Assembly: GCA_964371945.1 (NCBI GenBank)
Contig: CAYJPA010000048.1
Span: forward strand, 1-44,869
Direction: 5' to 3'
DNA from: CAYJPA01 sp964371945
GTDB taxonomy: Bacteria > Chloroflexota > Chloroflexia > Thermomicrobiales > UBA6265
DNA: 44,869 bases
Shown: positions 34,115 through 41,713 of the stretch, piece after piece
Layout: each line of letters starts with the position of its first letter
Position numbering within the stretch: position 1 is the stretch's first letter
Made by a program: the position numbers and the translations under genes
Notes under the pieces: model-generated
What the model saw: the letters and a program-made list of their open reading frames with translations, nothing else
What the model was told of the DNA's origin: nothing
Database searches by the model: none

Positions 34115-34387
34115 TTAGGTTCCCGTGATGAGCCGGTCACGATCGACCGTAGCGAGGATGGCAAGCTCGTCGATGATCGAGCTCATGCGCACGAGACGAT
34201 CCAATTGGGCGCAATAGCCGCTGTTGCGTCCGCGCTGCAGGCATTGAAGTTCGATTCTCAGCGCTGAGACGAGATCGATCACCCGATACGTGGAAACGAA
34301 CGCGTCGCTCGTCTGAACATCGACGAGACTCAACTCGCGACCTTTCCAATTGACGGGACGACAGACATCCTCAGCGAGCGTAACCAT
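34115..34387 (-). CDS. Small protein of unknown function
   Basis: The 90-residue frame starts after a good AGGAG site and is likely real. It reads VNWKGRELSLVDVQTSDAFVSTYRVIDLVSALRIELQCLQRGRN, then LDRLVRMSSIIDELAILATV. It is mostly helical, with no membrane segment or recognised motif. It precedes the antitoxin-like gene on the same strand and is divergent from the broken restriction-modification gene. Confidence 0.5.
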   Translation of the reverse strand: MVTLAEDVCRPVNWKGRELSLVDVQTSDAFVSTYRVIDLVSALRIELQCLQRGRNSGYCAQLDRLVRMSSIIDELAILATVDRDRLITGT

Positions 34388-34450
34388 GATCTACTCCTGG
34401 CTACTCTGAGCTTACCCTGGCGAAAAGGAAACGTCATGACGGAAGCGTCA

Positions 34451-34514
34451 CGAGCTAGCCGACGAGTCGACGAGTCGACGAGACGAATCGTTGTCTTGTC
34501 GTCTCTGCTCGTGC
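34451..34514. repeat. 8-bp degenerate array
   Basis: About eight octamers (CCGACGAG, TCGACGAG twice, ACGAATCG, TTGTCTTG, TCGTCTCT) lie between the divergent gene starts at 34387 and 34561. Confidence 0.8.
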
Positions 34515-34560
34515 GCTACCATGCAGTCAGACACGCGGCATATCTTCAGCAAGGGTTCGC

Positions 34561-35616
34561 ATGACCATGAATGTTCCCGAGTTTCAGGCGAAATGGCGCG
34601 ATTCGACACTGAAAGAGAGCGCTTCCGCGAAAGAGCACTTTCTCGATCTCTGCCATGTGCTCGGGATGCCGACCCCGGCGGAAGCCGACAAATCCGGCTC
34701 GTTTTACACCTTCGAGAAGGGCGCAACCAAAACCGAGGGCGGTCAGGGATTCGCCGATGTCTGGTTTCGCGAGCACTTCGCCTGGGAGTACAAGGGCCCA
34801 AGCGGCGATCTGGCCAAGGCGTATCAGCAACTGCGGCGCTATGTCGAAGCGCTCGAGAATCCGCCGTTGCTGGTGGTCGCCGATCAGGTCCGGTTCGAGA
34901 TCCACACCAATTTCACGAGCACAAAGAAGGAGATTCACGCCTTCACCATCGACGAGATCGACGCCCCGGCCAATCCGGGCGAGCTCTCCAATCTGCAGAA
35001 ACTAACCGCGCTCTGGACGAACCCGGAATTGTTGCGGCCGAACGTGCTGCCCGGCGCCGTGACCGAAGCGGCGGCCGCGCGCTTCGGCGCGATCGCCAAG
35101 GCATTGCACGAGCGCGGACACGAACCGCACGCAATCGCCCACTTCCTGATGCAACTGCTCTTCTGCCTCTTCGCCGAGGATACCGGATTGCTCCCGCGCG
35201 GACTCTTCACCGAATTGCTGAACTTCGGCGCGAAACGCCCGGCGGAATTCCAGTCGTCGGTGCGGGAGCTGCTCTCGGCGATGGCGACCGGCGGGTATGT
35301 CAATTACAAGGAGGTCGCGCGCTTCAACGGCGGGTTGTTTGTCGAGATCGAACCGCTGCCGCTGACCGGCCCCGATCTGACCGAGCTGGCCGAAGCGGCG
35401 AAGCTCGATTGGTCGGCGGTCGAACCCGCGATCTTCGGCACCTTGTTCGAACGATCGCTCGATCCGAGCAAGCGGGCGCAGCTCGGCGCGCACTACACCG
35501 GCAAAGAGGACATCCTGCGCGTGGTCGAACCGGTGTCGCAATGTGCCCATTCATCAACTCTCCCGCTTGTCGATACCACAACCACGTCGCTATCTGTCGT
35601 ATGTGATTCCCAATGA
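34561..35616 (+). pseudogene. N-terminal fragment of an MmeI-like restriction-modification protein
   Basis: Residues 1-326 correspond to the start of large MmeI/type IIL-like methyltransferase-nucleases. FQAKWRDSTLKESASAKEHFLDLCHVLG opens the nuclease domain. DVWFREHFAWEYKGPSGDLAKAYQQLRRYV carries the PD-(D/E)xK-like EYK, and a helical spacer has LLFCLFAEDTGLL. LGAHYTGKEDILRVVEPV marks the entrance to the methyltransferase domain. Homology ends near 35538 and about 26 unrelated residues follow to the stop. The methyltransferase core is absent. Two pieces of the C-terminus lie downstream at 36911 and 37868. The fragment is probably inactive. Confidence 0.82.
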
Positions 35617-35724
35617 TTTGACAAGGCTGGCAAAGGCGGAAGGAGTACGCGTCAAGCATGTTCGAAGTGCTATAGTCGTAAACCAAATCGTCACCATTGG
35701 ACTACTTCCTCAGGATTTAATGAG

Positions 35725-36615
35725 ATGAGCGTCTCCGTTCCTACAAGTGCAAATGACTTTATTCGACGTCAACTCGACGATCGCCTTGAGGCCATTGAGC
35801 AACATCTCAACGCCGACGCTCTGTGCCTGATTGCTTCACTTTATCCAGGGACCGATGATGGAGTGCGAGACGACGTGGAGCACCTTCGCGGACGTCGGCG
35901 CCAAAGTGATCGTCTTGTGGTTCTCTTGACAACATATGGCGGTCAAATCGAAACCGTCCAGAGGATCGTGGAGACGCTTCGTCGCCATTACCAGCATGTC
36001 GATTTCGTTATTCCGAACTATGCGTTCTCCGCCGGTACTGTACTGGCGATGTCGGGAGATCAGATCTACATGGACTACTACTCGCGACTCGGTCCGATTG
36101 ATCCACAAGTACCGTCCAACAGCGGGCGTTACGTTCCAGCCCTAGGGTATCTAATTCAGTGGGATCGCCTCAAGAAAAAGGCCGATGCGGGAAAGATTAG
36201 CCAGGCGGAACTCCAGCTGATGATTCTTGCCTTTGATCAAGCAGCACTCTATCAATACGAGCAGGCACGTCAGTTGTCCATCGAACTGCTGAAGGAATGG
36301 CTCGCTACCTACAAATTCAAGAATTGGATCAGCACGAGGACCCGAGGAATCGCGGTCACTCCGCGGATGCGCACCCTGAGGGCTGCCAAAATAGCTCGCG
36401 ATCTGAGCAATACCGATCGGTGGCATAGTCACGGGTCGGGCATTTCGATGGATGTACTGAGAAATGAGATCAACCTTGAGATCGATGACTTGGATCAAAA
36501 CCCGCCTCTAAACACCCTCGTCAAGCAGTACGATCGCTTGTTGGCAGACTATATGCAGACGGTAGACATCGGGAGTATGCTGCACGTGTACGGAAGATTT
36601 CGCCCAGTTTCGTGA
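35725..36615 (+). CDS. SDH-family Clp-fold serine protease
   Basis: The 296-residue protein matches the serine dehydrogenase proteinase (SDH_sah, pfam01972) group of membrane-less Clp/crotonase-fold peptidases. It has LVVLLTTYGGQIETVQRIVETLRRHY, then the nucleophile segment NYAFSAGTVLAMSGDQIYMDYYSRLGPIDPQV with the expected Ser. A long helical C-terminal part follows. There is no signal peptide, so it acts in the cytoplasm. The gene lies inside the interrupted MmeI-like locus with a small partner gene downstream. A role in defence or cargo processing is an inference. Confidence 0.82.
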   Translation: MSVSVPTSANDFIRRQLDDRLEAIEQHLNADALCLIASLYPGTDDGVRDDVEHLRGRRRQSDRLVVLLTTYGGQIETVQRIVETLRRHYQHVDFVIPNYAFSAGTVLAMSGDQIYMDYYSRLGPIDPQVPSNSGRYVPALGYLIQWDRLKKKADAGKISQAELQLMILAFDQAALYQYEQARQLSIELLKEWLATYKFKNWISTRTRGIAVTPRMRTLRAAKIARDLSNTDRWHSHGSGISMDVLRNEINLEIDDLDQNPPLNTLVKQYDRLLADYMQTVDIGSMLHVYGRFRPVS

Positions 36616-36629
36616 TGGAGGGCTAGGTG

Positions 36630-36854
36630 ATGGCCTTTGACGTTGATGTTGATGTAGAGGAAATCCTGCGCCGAAATCCCCAGATTGACAGGGGCAAGTT
36701 CGAAGAGTGCCGGCGCGCCTTGGAACGACAAGGCGAGAGGCCTCTCCAGCGAAGAGAATACGATCTCTTGCCTTCGCATGGAGGCAAGAGAGTATCGGTA
36801 CGTCGAGATTTGTCTGAGCGCAATTCGCAGATCCGCAATCAGCTTCCCGATTAG
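36630..36854 (+). CDS. Small partner protein of the SDH protease
   Basis: The 74-residue product begins MAFDVDVDVEEILRRNPQIDRGKFEECRRALERQG and ends with a basic segment (GKRVSVRRDLSERNSQIRN). An in-frame GTG just before (36627) is an alternative start; GGAGGG lies upstream. It is 14 nt after the protease stop, so the two form one cassette. The family is unknown; it could be a regulator, substrate or adaptor. Confidence 0.55.
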   Translation: MAFDVDVDVEEILRRNPQIDRGKFEECRRALERQGERPLQRREYDLLPSHGGKRVSVRRDLSERNSQIRNQLPD

Positions 36855-36910
36855 CCGCCGCTCGCTTGATCGATCTGGCGATCCGGCACAGACCTTGCTG
36901 ACCCGATGTT

Positions 36911-37273
36911 GCTTTTTTGATCCGAAACCATGCGCCGGGGAAAGAGCCGTGGCGCGATGAGCGGTTGCACGCCATCGCGCGGGCGGCCCAGCAGCTCGAC
37001 GAGGTCCGCACCAACTGGCTGAACCCGGAAGGCGCGACCGAAGCCGAGCTCAAAAAACGCACCTTGACCAATCTCTACAATGCGCGCCTCACCTGGCTCG
37101 CCAACCTGCACGCGACGCTCGACCGCGCCGTCTGGGCGGCCTACGACTGGCCCGACGACCCCGCCGAAACGACCGATGAGTTGATCCTGGAGCGGCTTTT
37201 GGCACTGAACCAGCTTCGAGCTGCTAGGAATACCGACGAACATGAATCCGAGGCAGTTCCTGGGGTTTCGTAG
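36911..37273 (+). pseudogene. C-terminal fragment of an MmeI-like methyltransferase (copy 1)
   Basis: The frame encodes HAPGKEPWRDERLHAIARAAQQLDEVR, then TNWLNPEGATEAELKKRTL, TNLYNARLTWLANLHATLDRAV and LLALNQLRAA, which is the conserved end of MmeI/YeeA-type methyltransferases. A stop precedes it in frame and no start or upstream domain is present. It would directly follow the missing methyltransferase core of the fragment at 34561. Twenty residues after LRAA are atypical. Confidence 0.85.
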
Positions 37274-37353
37274 GGCAACCCGTCCGGGCTACGGCACATG
37301 GCAGGTCGCTATTGCCGCTTGGCCAACGTCCGGCCGGGTGCTTTATCGATAAT

Positions 37354-37541
37354 CCGGACTGTGTGACGGACCGTGGGAGCTTCGGTAGAACAATGTTCAG
37401 TACCGAATAATCTATACCGAGTTCGCCGATGAATTATGGCTTCTTCATGGATTCGTGAAGAAATCTCAAAAAACGCCGGGGAACGATCTTAAGTTGGCCA
37501 AGAGCCGCCTGGCCGAAATGAGGAGAAGCACAGGGCCATGA
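37354..37541 (+). pseudogene. HigB/Gp49-like (DUF891) toxin remnant with in-frame amber codon
   Basis: The end of the frame encodes NNVQYRIIYTEFADELWLLHGFVKKSQKTPGNDL and KLAKSRLAEMRR, the diagnostic second half of phage Gp49-like RelE/HigB toxins (HGFxKKxQKTP). Just upstream in the same frame is DGPWELR, the usual preceding motif, but a TAG (37386-37388) separates them and a TAA closes the frame 10 codons earlier. The N-terminus is not found. The last bases overlap the antitoxin ATG by 4 nt. The toxin is dead unless a recoding event occurs. Confidence 0.75.
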
Positions 37542-37855
37542 CTGAACAGGAGACAACAAGACGACTCGCTCGCCTTCACCTGAATATCGCGCACGAGCTC
37601 TATCAACTTCGAATCGCCAGCCAGCGAGAAGTCGAAGATGTTGCGGAGGCCGCCGGACTTCGTGTCGAGCGTCTTGAGATGATTGAAGAAGGTGACACGA
37701 CGTCCATTGAGGAAGTTGTGCGGCTATGCGCCGTCTATCAGGTCTCCTTGGAGATCAATGCTGAGTTTGAGATTGCCATCAGGAAAAATCACTTGTCGCC
37801 GGGTTCGGCAACGACTCCATCGTTTCAGCGGCATAGTGTCATGTCTGGCTTCTAG
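37538..37855 (+). CDS. HigA-like XRE antitoxin
   Basis: The 105-residue protein has a helix-turn-helix core (HLNIAHELYQLRIASQREVEDVAEAAGLRVERLEMIEEGD, then SIEEVVRLCAVYQVSLEIN), typical of HigA-type antitoxins. It follows the HigB-like remnant with an ATGA overlap and appears intact, so it may now act as a stand-alone repressor. Its 3' end abuts the second MmeI-like fragment, about 12 nt away. Confidence 0.8.
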   Translation: MTEQETTRRLARLHLNIAHELYQLRIASQREVEDVAEAAGLRVERLEMIEEGDTTSIEEVVRLCAVYQVSLEINAEFEIAIRKNHLSPGSATTPSFQRHSVMSGF

Positions 37856-37867
37856 CGAACAAGACCG

Positions 37868-38025
37868 GCCAATCTCTACAATCGGCGCCCCACCTGGCTG
37901 CCGAATCTTCACGCGGCCCTCGACCGCGCGGTCTTGGCCACCGAAAGCCGGCCCGACGGCCCCGCCGAAACAACCGACCAACTGATCCGGGAGTGGCGAC
38001 TGGCGTTGAACCGGCAACGGGCGTA
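37868..38025 (+). pseudogene. C-terminal fragment of an MmeI-like methyltransferase (copy 2)
   Basis: The reading frame gives ANLYNRRPTWLPNLHAALDRAV, then ETTDQLIREWRLALNRQRA and TAG. It is homologous but not identical to copy 1 (about half of the residues differ between NLYN and the end). The shared bases start at CCAATCTCTACAAT, suggesting a junction there. Only the last 50 or so residues are present. Confidence 0.8.
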
Positions 38026-38061
38026 GGCCGGTCGTGATCGAGCGACACGGTCTGGTCGTCT

Positions 38062-38529
38062 TCAGACACCAATCGGGGGACCGACCATCTCGACCCCGTA
38101 TTTCGCATTCAAGCCGCCGACTTTCTGCATGATCGAGCCGGGATCCGAGCTCTGCAACAGCAAAAAAGCCTCGCGGAAGAATTTTTCGAAACCGCCGGGC
38201 ACAAAGCCGATCAGGAACGTCGCCGGCGCGGCGCTCAGATTCGCGAAGGTGTGCGGGCTCCCGCCGGGAACGAAGACAGAGCTTTCGGGCCCGACATCGA
38301 ACTGCTCGCCGTTTGCCGCAAAGGTGAGCGTTCCCTCGATGACGAAGAAATGCTCGTCAAAGCTGTGCCTGTGCAGCGGCGGGCCGGGCATGCCGGCCGG
38401 CACGGTGTAGAGCACGGCGCCCTGCCGGCCGTCGCAGGATTTGGAATCGAACAATATGCGGACCGAAATGCCCATGCCTTCGAGTAGCTCGCCTTCGCCG
38501 GCGCGGACAACTGTCGCGAGGTCGGACAC
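38062..38529 (-). CDS. Cupin-domain protein
   Basis: The 155-residue single-domain cupin has motif 1 HRHSFDEHFFVIEGTLTF and motif 2 VFVPGGSPHTFANL, which provide metal ligands (His, His, Glu, His). ILFDSKSCDGRQGAVLYTVPAG precedes it. Such proteins act as small dioxygenases, isomerases or binding domains; the substrate is unknown. I place the start at GTG 38529, which has GGAGG 6 nt upstream, rather than the 14-residue longer frame. It is convergent with the broken methyltransferase. Confidence 0.85.
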   Translation of the reverse strand: MSDLATVVRAGEGELLEGMGISVRILFDSKSCDGRQGAVLYTVPAGMPGPPLHRHSFDEHFFVIEGTLTFAANGEQFDVGPESSVFVPGGSPHTFANLSAAPATFLIGFVPGGFEKFFREAFLLLQSSDPGSIMQKVGGLNAKYGVEMVGPPIGV

Positions 38530-38646
38530 GATCTGCCTCCATTCACAGCCCACTCGATATTCCGATGTCAATTGACTGCTGGAGTCTATCGCCAGCCATC
38601 CCCGGCCGCAATCGGACGTTGCATGCGATCACAACGAAACGACAAA

Positions 38647-38681
38647 CGGCCGGCGGAGGAGTGTTACTCCTCCGCCGGCCG
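38647..38681 (-). terminator. Hairpin, probable terminator of the secreted cysteine protein gene
   Basis: A perfect 16-bp stem with a 3-nt loop. On the minus strand it is followed by GTTTGTCGTTTCGTT, moderately T-rich. The scaffold gap starts beside it, so the strong hairpin may also have broken the assembly. Confidence 0.65.
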
Positions 38682-38689
38682 GCGAATTA

Positions 38690-38756
38690 NNNNNNNNNNA
38701 ACAACCCCACCCCCCCCGGGGGGGGGGTTGCGCACCCCCCCCCCCCCCCCCCGGCG
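38690..38756. other. Assembly gap with low-complexity flanks
   Basis: Ten Ns are followed by long runs of C and G. CCGGCGAATT occurs on both sides (38679 and 38752), so the true distance and content are unknown. Do not interpret features here. Confidence 0.95.
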
Positions 38757-38776
38757 AATTCCGAACATCGCAACCG

Positions 38777-39202
38777 CTACCTATCCTTTGCCACGAGGAG
38801 TGTTCCGGCTGTCGTCTTGTTGGCTGTCATCGTGCCGCCGCCGCTGGTTCCGGTCGCGGTCAGGGTGCCGCTGACGTTGACATTGCTCAGCCGATCCTTG
38901 AACGGTCCCGAAACGAGACCAAAGGTGCAGATCTTCTTGATCCAGTCGCACTTGTTCACGCTGCCATCGGGAAAGTAGCACTTGCTGTACTTGATGTCGC
39001 CCTGATCGATCGGGACGTGACGTCCACCAGCCGCTTTGCACGAGCTCTCGAAGTTCTCCGGTGCCCATCCGCCGTTGTCGGTGCCGATCGTCAGGGCCGA
39101 CGCGCTTTGTACGCCGAGGTTGCCCCCAGCGCCGAGTACAAGTGCAAACAACAGGGCGAGTGTTCCGGCCACGATCTGGATCTTCCGCGTAGTTCCGCTC
39201 AT
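38777..39202 (-). CDS. Secreted small cysteine protein (paralogue A)
   Basis: The 141-residue protein has a signal peptide (RKIQIVAGTLALLFALVLGAG, cleavage near SASA). The mature core has four cysteines: SSCKAAGGR, IKYSKCYFPDG, SVNKCDWIKKICTFG. The C-terminus is a Ser/Thr/Gly-rich tail. It is clearly paralogous to the gene at 39473. The pattern suggests a disulfide-stabilised extracellular protein; the family is unknown. The 270 bp between the two genes hold only a short 8-bp repeat remnant near 39351-39370 and the ATTGCAGGGTA motif shared with the other copy upstream region. Confidence 0.75.
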   Translation of the reverse strand: MSGTTRKIQIVAGTLALLFALVLGAGGNLGVQSASALTIGTDNGGWAPENFESSCKAAGGRHVPIDQGDIKYSKCYFPDGSVNKCDWIKKICTFGLVSGPFKDRLSNVNVSGTLTATGTSGGGTMTANKTTAGTLLVAKDR

Positions 39203-39472
39203 TTCCGTCCCCTTTGTCTCTGTCGAAGCTCGGTCATTTCCGAAGTGATTGCAGGGTAAGGCGAAGGCACGGAGGGCTCATCGGCGCAAATACCTATTCG
39301 GCCAGGGGCGGCGCCACGGCCACCGAATAGGCAATTTCGGAGGGTGTCGCAAGTCGACGAGTCGACTCGCCGAAAAGCAACACCACGATGGCCGGGGGAA
39401 GGGGTCGGTCCCGACAACATCCCCCGTCCACCCGGCCGTCGTCCAATCCATTCCTCGTCTATTCGTCGATAG

Positions 39473-39910
39473 TTAATCCCCCTTTCTGTCCACGATGGCG
39501 CCTTTGGCGACCCGCGAAGAGCTGACATTGGTTTTGGGACCGGCGCCGGTATCCACGGTGCCGGCATCGAGCACGCCGGCATTGGTGGCGCTGACATCGA
39601 ACCGGCCGCCGGTTTGGACGACGAAGCCAAAGGTGCAGGTCTTCTTGATCCAGTCGCACTTGTTGACCCCGCCATCGGGGAAAACGCACTTGCTGTACTT
39701 GATGCCGGGGGAATCGATCTCGATCACCCGGCCCCCTGCTGCCCTGCAGGACGAGGCGAAGTTCCCCGGCGTCCATCCGTCGGAAGGCACGGTGATCGGT
39801 TCAGCCGAGGCGCTTTGCATGCCAATGTGACCTCCAGCTCCGAAAAAGAACGCGAACACCATGGCAACTGTTCCAACCACGATTTGGATCTTCCGCATTC
39901 GTCCGCTCAT
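39473..39910 (-). CDS. Secreted small cysteine protein (paralogue B)
   Basis: The 145-residue protein has a signal peptide (RKIQIVVGTVAMVFAFFFGAG, then SASA) and the same four-cysteine core: SSCRAAGGR, IKYSKCVFPDG, GVNKCDWIKKTCTFG. The C-terminal tail is Asp/Thr/Gly-rich and has diverged from paralogue A. The start at 39910 is chosen because the signal peptide begins there; the longer open frame crosses the divergent portal gene. A conserved ATTGCAGGGTA lies upstream of both copies. It is divergent from the portal gene. Confidence 0.75.
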   Translation of the reverse strand: MSGRMRKIQIVVGTVAMVFAFFFGAGGHIGMQSASAEPITVPSDGWTPGNFASSCRAAGGRVIEIDSPGIKYSKCVFPDGGVNKCDWIKKTCTFGFVVQTGGRFDVSATNAGVLDAGTVDTGAGPKTNVSSSRVAKGAIVDRKGD

Positions 39911-40010
39911 CTCCGTCTCCTTCATTGATTTGCTCGTTCGGTCCGGTCTGTTCCGGGGCAATTGCAGGGTAGGACGGGGCGAAATCGCGAACATCGGTGA
40001 GATCACCCAG

Positions 40011-40090
40011 TCGAGACGAAGGGGGTGAGTCGGTAAGGGGGTAAGGCGGTGAGTCGACCATACGACTAGTCCACTTGAGGACTCGCAAAC
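40011..40090. repeat. 8-bp degenerate array upstream of the portal gene
   Basis: About ten units in one phase (AAGGGGGT, GAGTCGGT, AAGGCGGT, GAGTCGAC, CATACGAC, TAGTCCAC) end shortly before AGGAGGAA and the portal start. Confidence 0.85.
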
Positions 40091-40102
40091 AGACAGGAGG
40101 AA

Positions 40103-41434
40103 ATGATGTTCGACCAGCATGAGTGGCCGGGGGAGCAGGTGCTGCCCGCGGATCGAGAGCGCTTTGCCCGGTATGAGGAGGCGCTTGCCTTCTATCAGGG
40201 CGAGCAATGGAGCGGCCGGCGGCGGCGCGGCGAAACGCGGCTGACAATCAACTATGCACGAGCGTTGCTGCGCAAAGTCGCAAGTTATGTCTTTCCGGCA
40301 CCGGCGACATTTTCAATTGAGCTACAAGCCCCAAGCTCCAAGCTTCAGGCCAACGAAGTGGCGAATCGGGCGGAGCGGGCGCTGGCGCAGGCGATTGGGA
40401 CGAGCGATCTCGCGCAGCTCGATCTGGCCCTATGCGTCGAGTCGGCAGTGCTCGGCGATGCGGCGGTCAAAGTCACCTGGGATGTGGTCGCGAAGCGGCC
40501 GTCGGTGGTCGCGGTCGATCCCTCGACGCTCATCGCGACATGGGAACCGGACAATCCGCGCCGCATTGTGACGATGACGCAGGCGTACCGGTTGAGCGGC
40601 GATGCGATCGGTCGGGTCTTTGCGGGCAGCGGAGAAACACTGGCGCCGGAGCGCATGTATCCCGTGATCGAACGCTGGACGGACGAGCGCTGGTCGGTCG
40701 AGATCGCCGGACAGCGGGTGCGCGGCGAAGCGAATCCCTACGGCTGGATCCCATACGTGGTCGCGGCGAACAATCCGCGGCCGCACTCGTTTTGGGGCGA
40801 ATCGGATCTGGTTGATCTGTTCGATGTTTGCCGCGAGCTCAATTCGCGGATGAGCGTGCTGTCACGGGTGCTGGAGCTCTCCGGCGCACCAATCGCGGTG
40901 CTCGAGAATGTCGACGGTTCGGATGGAATCACCGTCGGACCGGGCGCAAAATGGGAATTGCCAGAGGGCGCGAAGGCGTATCTGCTCGATTTGCTGTCGG
41001 GCGGCGGGGTTGGATTGCACGTTGAATACGTGCAGCTCCTTTATCGAGCGCTGCATGACCTCTCTGAAACACCGCGAACCGCGTTCGGCGATTCAGGCCG
41101 AGCGCTGTCAGGCGCGGCGCTGGAAGTCGAGATTCAACCGCTGGTGCAACGGGTCCATCGCAAACGACGGATGTTCGACGGGCTCTACCAGGCTCGCAAC
41201 GGGCGGATGCTCGATCTGCTGGAGCGGTTCGGAGGACTCGATCTCGGCGGCCTTCGCCGGACGGAAACGATCTGGCCGGGTGTGCTGCCGAGCGATACCG
41301 AAAGCGCGGTTCGGAACGCGGTCAACCTGGTGCAGAACGGCATTCAGAGCCGCCGCACGGCGATGACCTCGCTCGGCGAAACAGACCCGGACGCCGAGCT
41401 GGCGCTGGTCGCAGCGGAGTCGACGAGTCGTTGA
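40103..41434 (+). CDS. Phage portal protein (SPP1 Gp6-like)
   Basis: The 443-residue protein has an N-terminal ADRERFARYEEALAFYQGEQW segment and TRLTINYARALLRKVASYVF, typical of SPP1-type portals. ESAVLGDAAVKVTWD and the wing segment PNPYGWIPYVVAANN-like WIPYVV follow, then a stem helix (ELNSRMSVLSRVLELSGAPI) and DLSETPRTAFGDSGRALSG. The end is a helical tail (SAVRNAVNLVQNGIQSRRTAM). The second ATG (40106) has the better spacing from AGGAGG. Codons 73-83 are encoded by a 7-bp array, and the last residues (ESTSR and TGA) by an 8-bp array. Portal identity is secure from fold motifs and neighbours. Confidence 0.85.
   Translation: MMFDQHEWPGEQVLPADRERFARYEEALAFYQGEQWSGRRRRGETRLTINYARALLRKVASYVFPAPATFSIELQAPSSKLQANEVANRAERALAQAIGTSDLAQLDLALCVESAVLGDAAVKVTWDVVAKRPSVVAVDPSTLIATWEPDNPRRIVTMTQAYRLSGDAIGRVFAGSGETLAPERMYPVIERWTDERWSVEIAGQRVRGEANPYGWIPYVVAANNPRPHSFWGESDLVDLFDVCRELNSRMSVLSRVLELSGAPIAVLENVDGSDGITVGPGAKWELPEGAKAYLLDLLSGGGVGLHVEYVQLLYRALHDLSETPRTAFGDSGRALSGAALEVEIQPLVQRVHRKRRMFDGLYQARNGRMLDLLERFGGLDLGGLRRTETIWPGVLPSDTESAVRNAVNLVQNGIQSRRTAMTSLGETDPDAELALVAAESTSR
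40321..40348 (+). repeat. 7-bp array inside the portal coding sequence
   Basis: GCTACAA, GCCCCAA, GCTCCAA and GCTTCAG follow each other in phase and encode part of LQAPSSKLQA. They match the AGCTCCA array at 2243-2280. Confidence 0.75.
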
Positions 41435-41500
41435 GACGACAAGACGAGAAGACGACAAGATGACTAGTCGACCAGTCGATGAGGCGGTGAGGCGACGGGT
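41417..41500 (+). repeat. 8-bp array following the portal gene, 10 units
   Basis: GAGTCGAC, GAGTCGTT, GAGACGAC, AAGACGAG, AAGACGAC, AAGATGAC, TAGTCGAC, CAGTCGAT, GAGGCGGT and GAGGCGAC occur consecutively. The first two units encode the portal C-terminus and supply its TGA. Confidence 0.92.
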
Positions 41501-41516
41501 GGATCTTTCGCCTGGT

Positions 41517-41539
41517 GTAGGGGCGCACGGCGTGCGCCC
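41517..41539. repeat. GTAGGGGC hairpin repeat
   Basis: GTAG precedes GGGCGCAC-GGC-GTGCGCCC, a perfect 8-bp stem. It belongs with the GTAGG-headed palindromes at 42344, 44708 and 44794. The rest of 41501-41650 holds no gene. Confidence 0.7.
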
Positions 41540-41650
41540 GCGGCAGCAGCCAACGTTGTCCATTCATTGCACGATGGCGATCTTAAGCACAACGTACGCC
41601 GGACGCAATCACGAAATCCCGCCACCCCCAACGTCATTTCGTGACTCAGA

Positions 41651-41706
41651 GCTAGCGGCTAGTGGCTAGTGGCTAGTGGCTAGCGGCCCACGGCTCGCGG
41701 CTAAGG
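41651..41706 (+). repeat. 7-bp array (GCTAGTG) forming the adaptor gene leader
   Basis: Eight heptamers (GCTAGCG, GCTAGTG x3, GCTAGCG, GCCCACG, GCTCGCG, GCTAAGG); the last supplies the AAGG of the AAGGAG site 8 nt before ATG 41714. Confidence 0.92.
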
Positions 41707-41713
41707 AGAACCA

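Noticed and set aside
35725..36615. SDH-family protease as the prohead protease of the phage-like block.
   Set aside because: It lies inside the interrupted MmeI-like locus with its own partner gene, and belongs to a different family from S14/S49/U35 prohead proteases.
5366..37541. Possible genome-wide recoding of TAG as a sense codon, because three genes have in-frame TAG.
   Set aside because: TAG is a normal stop for several intact genes here (mnmA at 3183, the nitroreductase at 5252, the GTPase at 18333), and each interrupted gene is a toxin or sits in a decaying operon.
38690..38756. Poly-C/poly-G next to the gap as a G-quadruplex-forming element.
   Set aside because: Adjacent to Ns with duplicated flanks; most likely a scaffolding or sequencing artefact.
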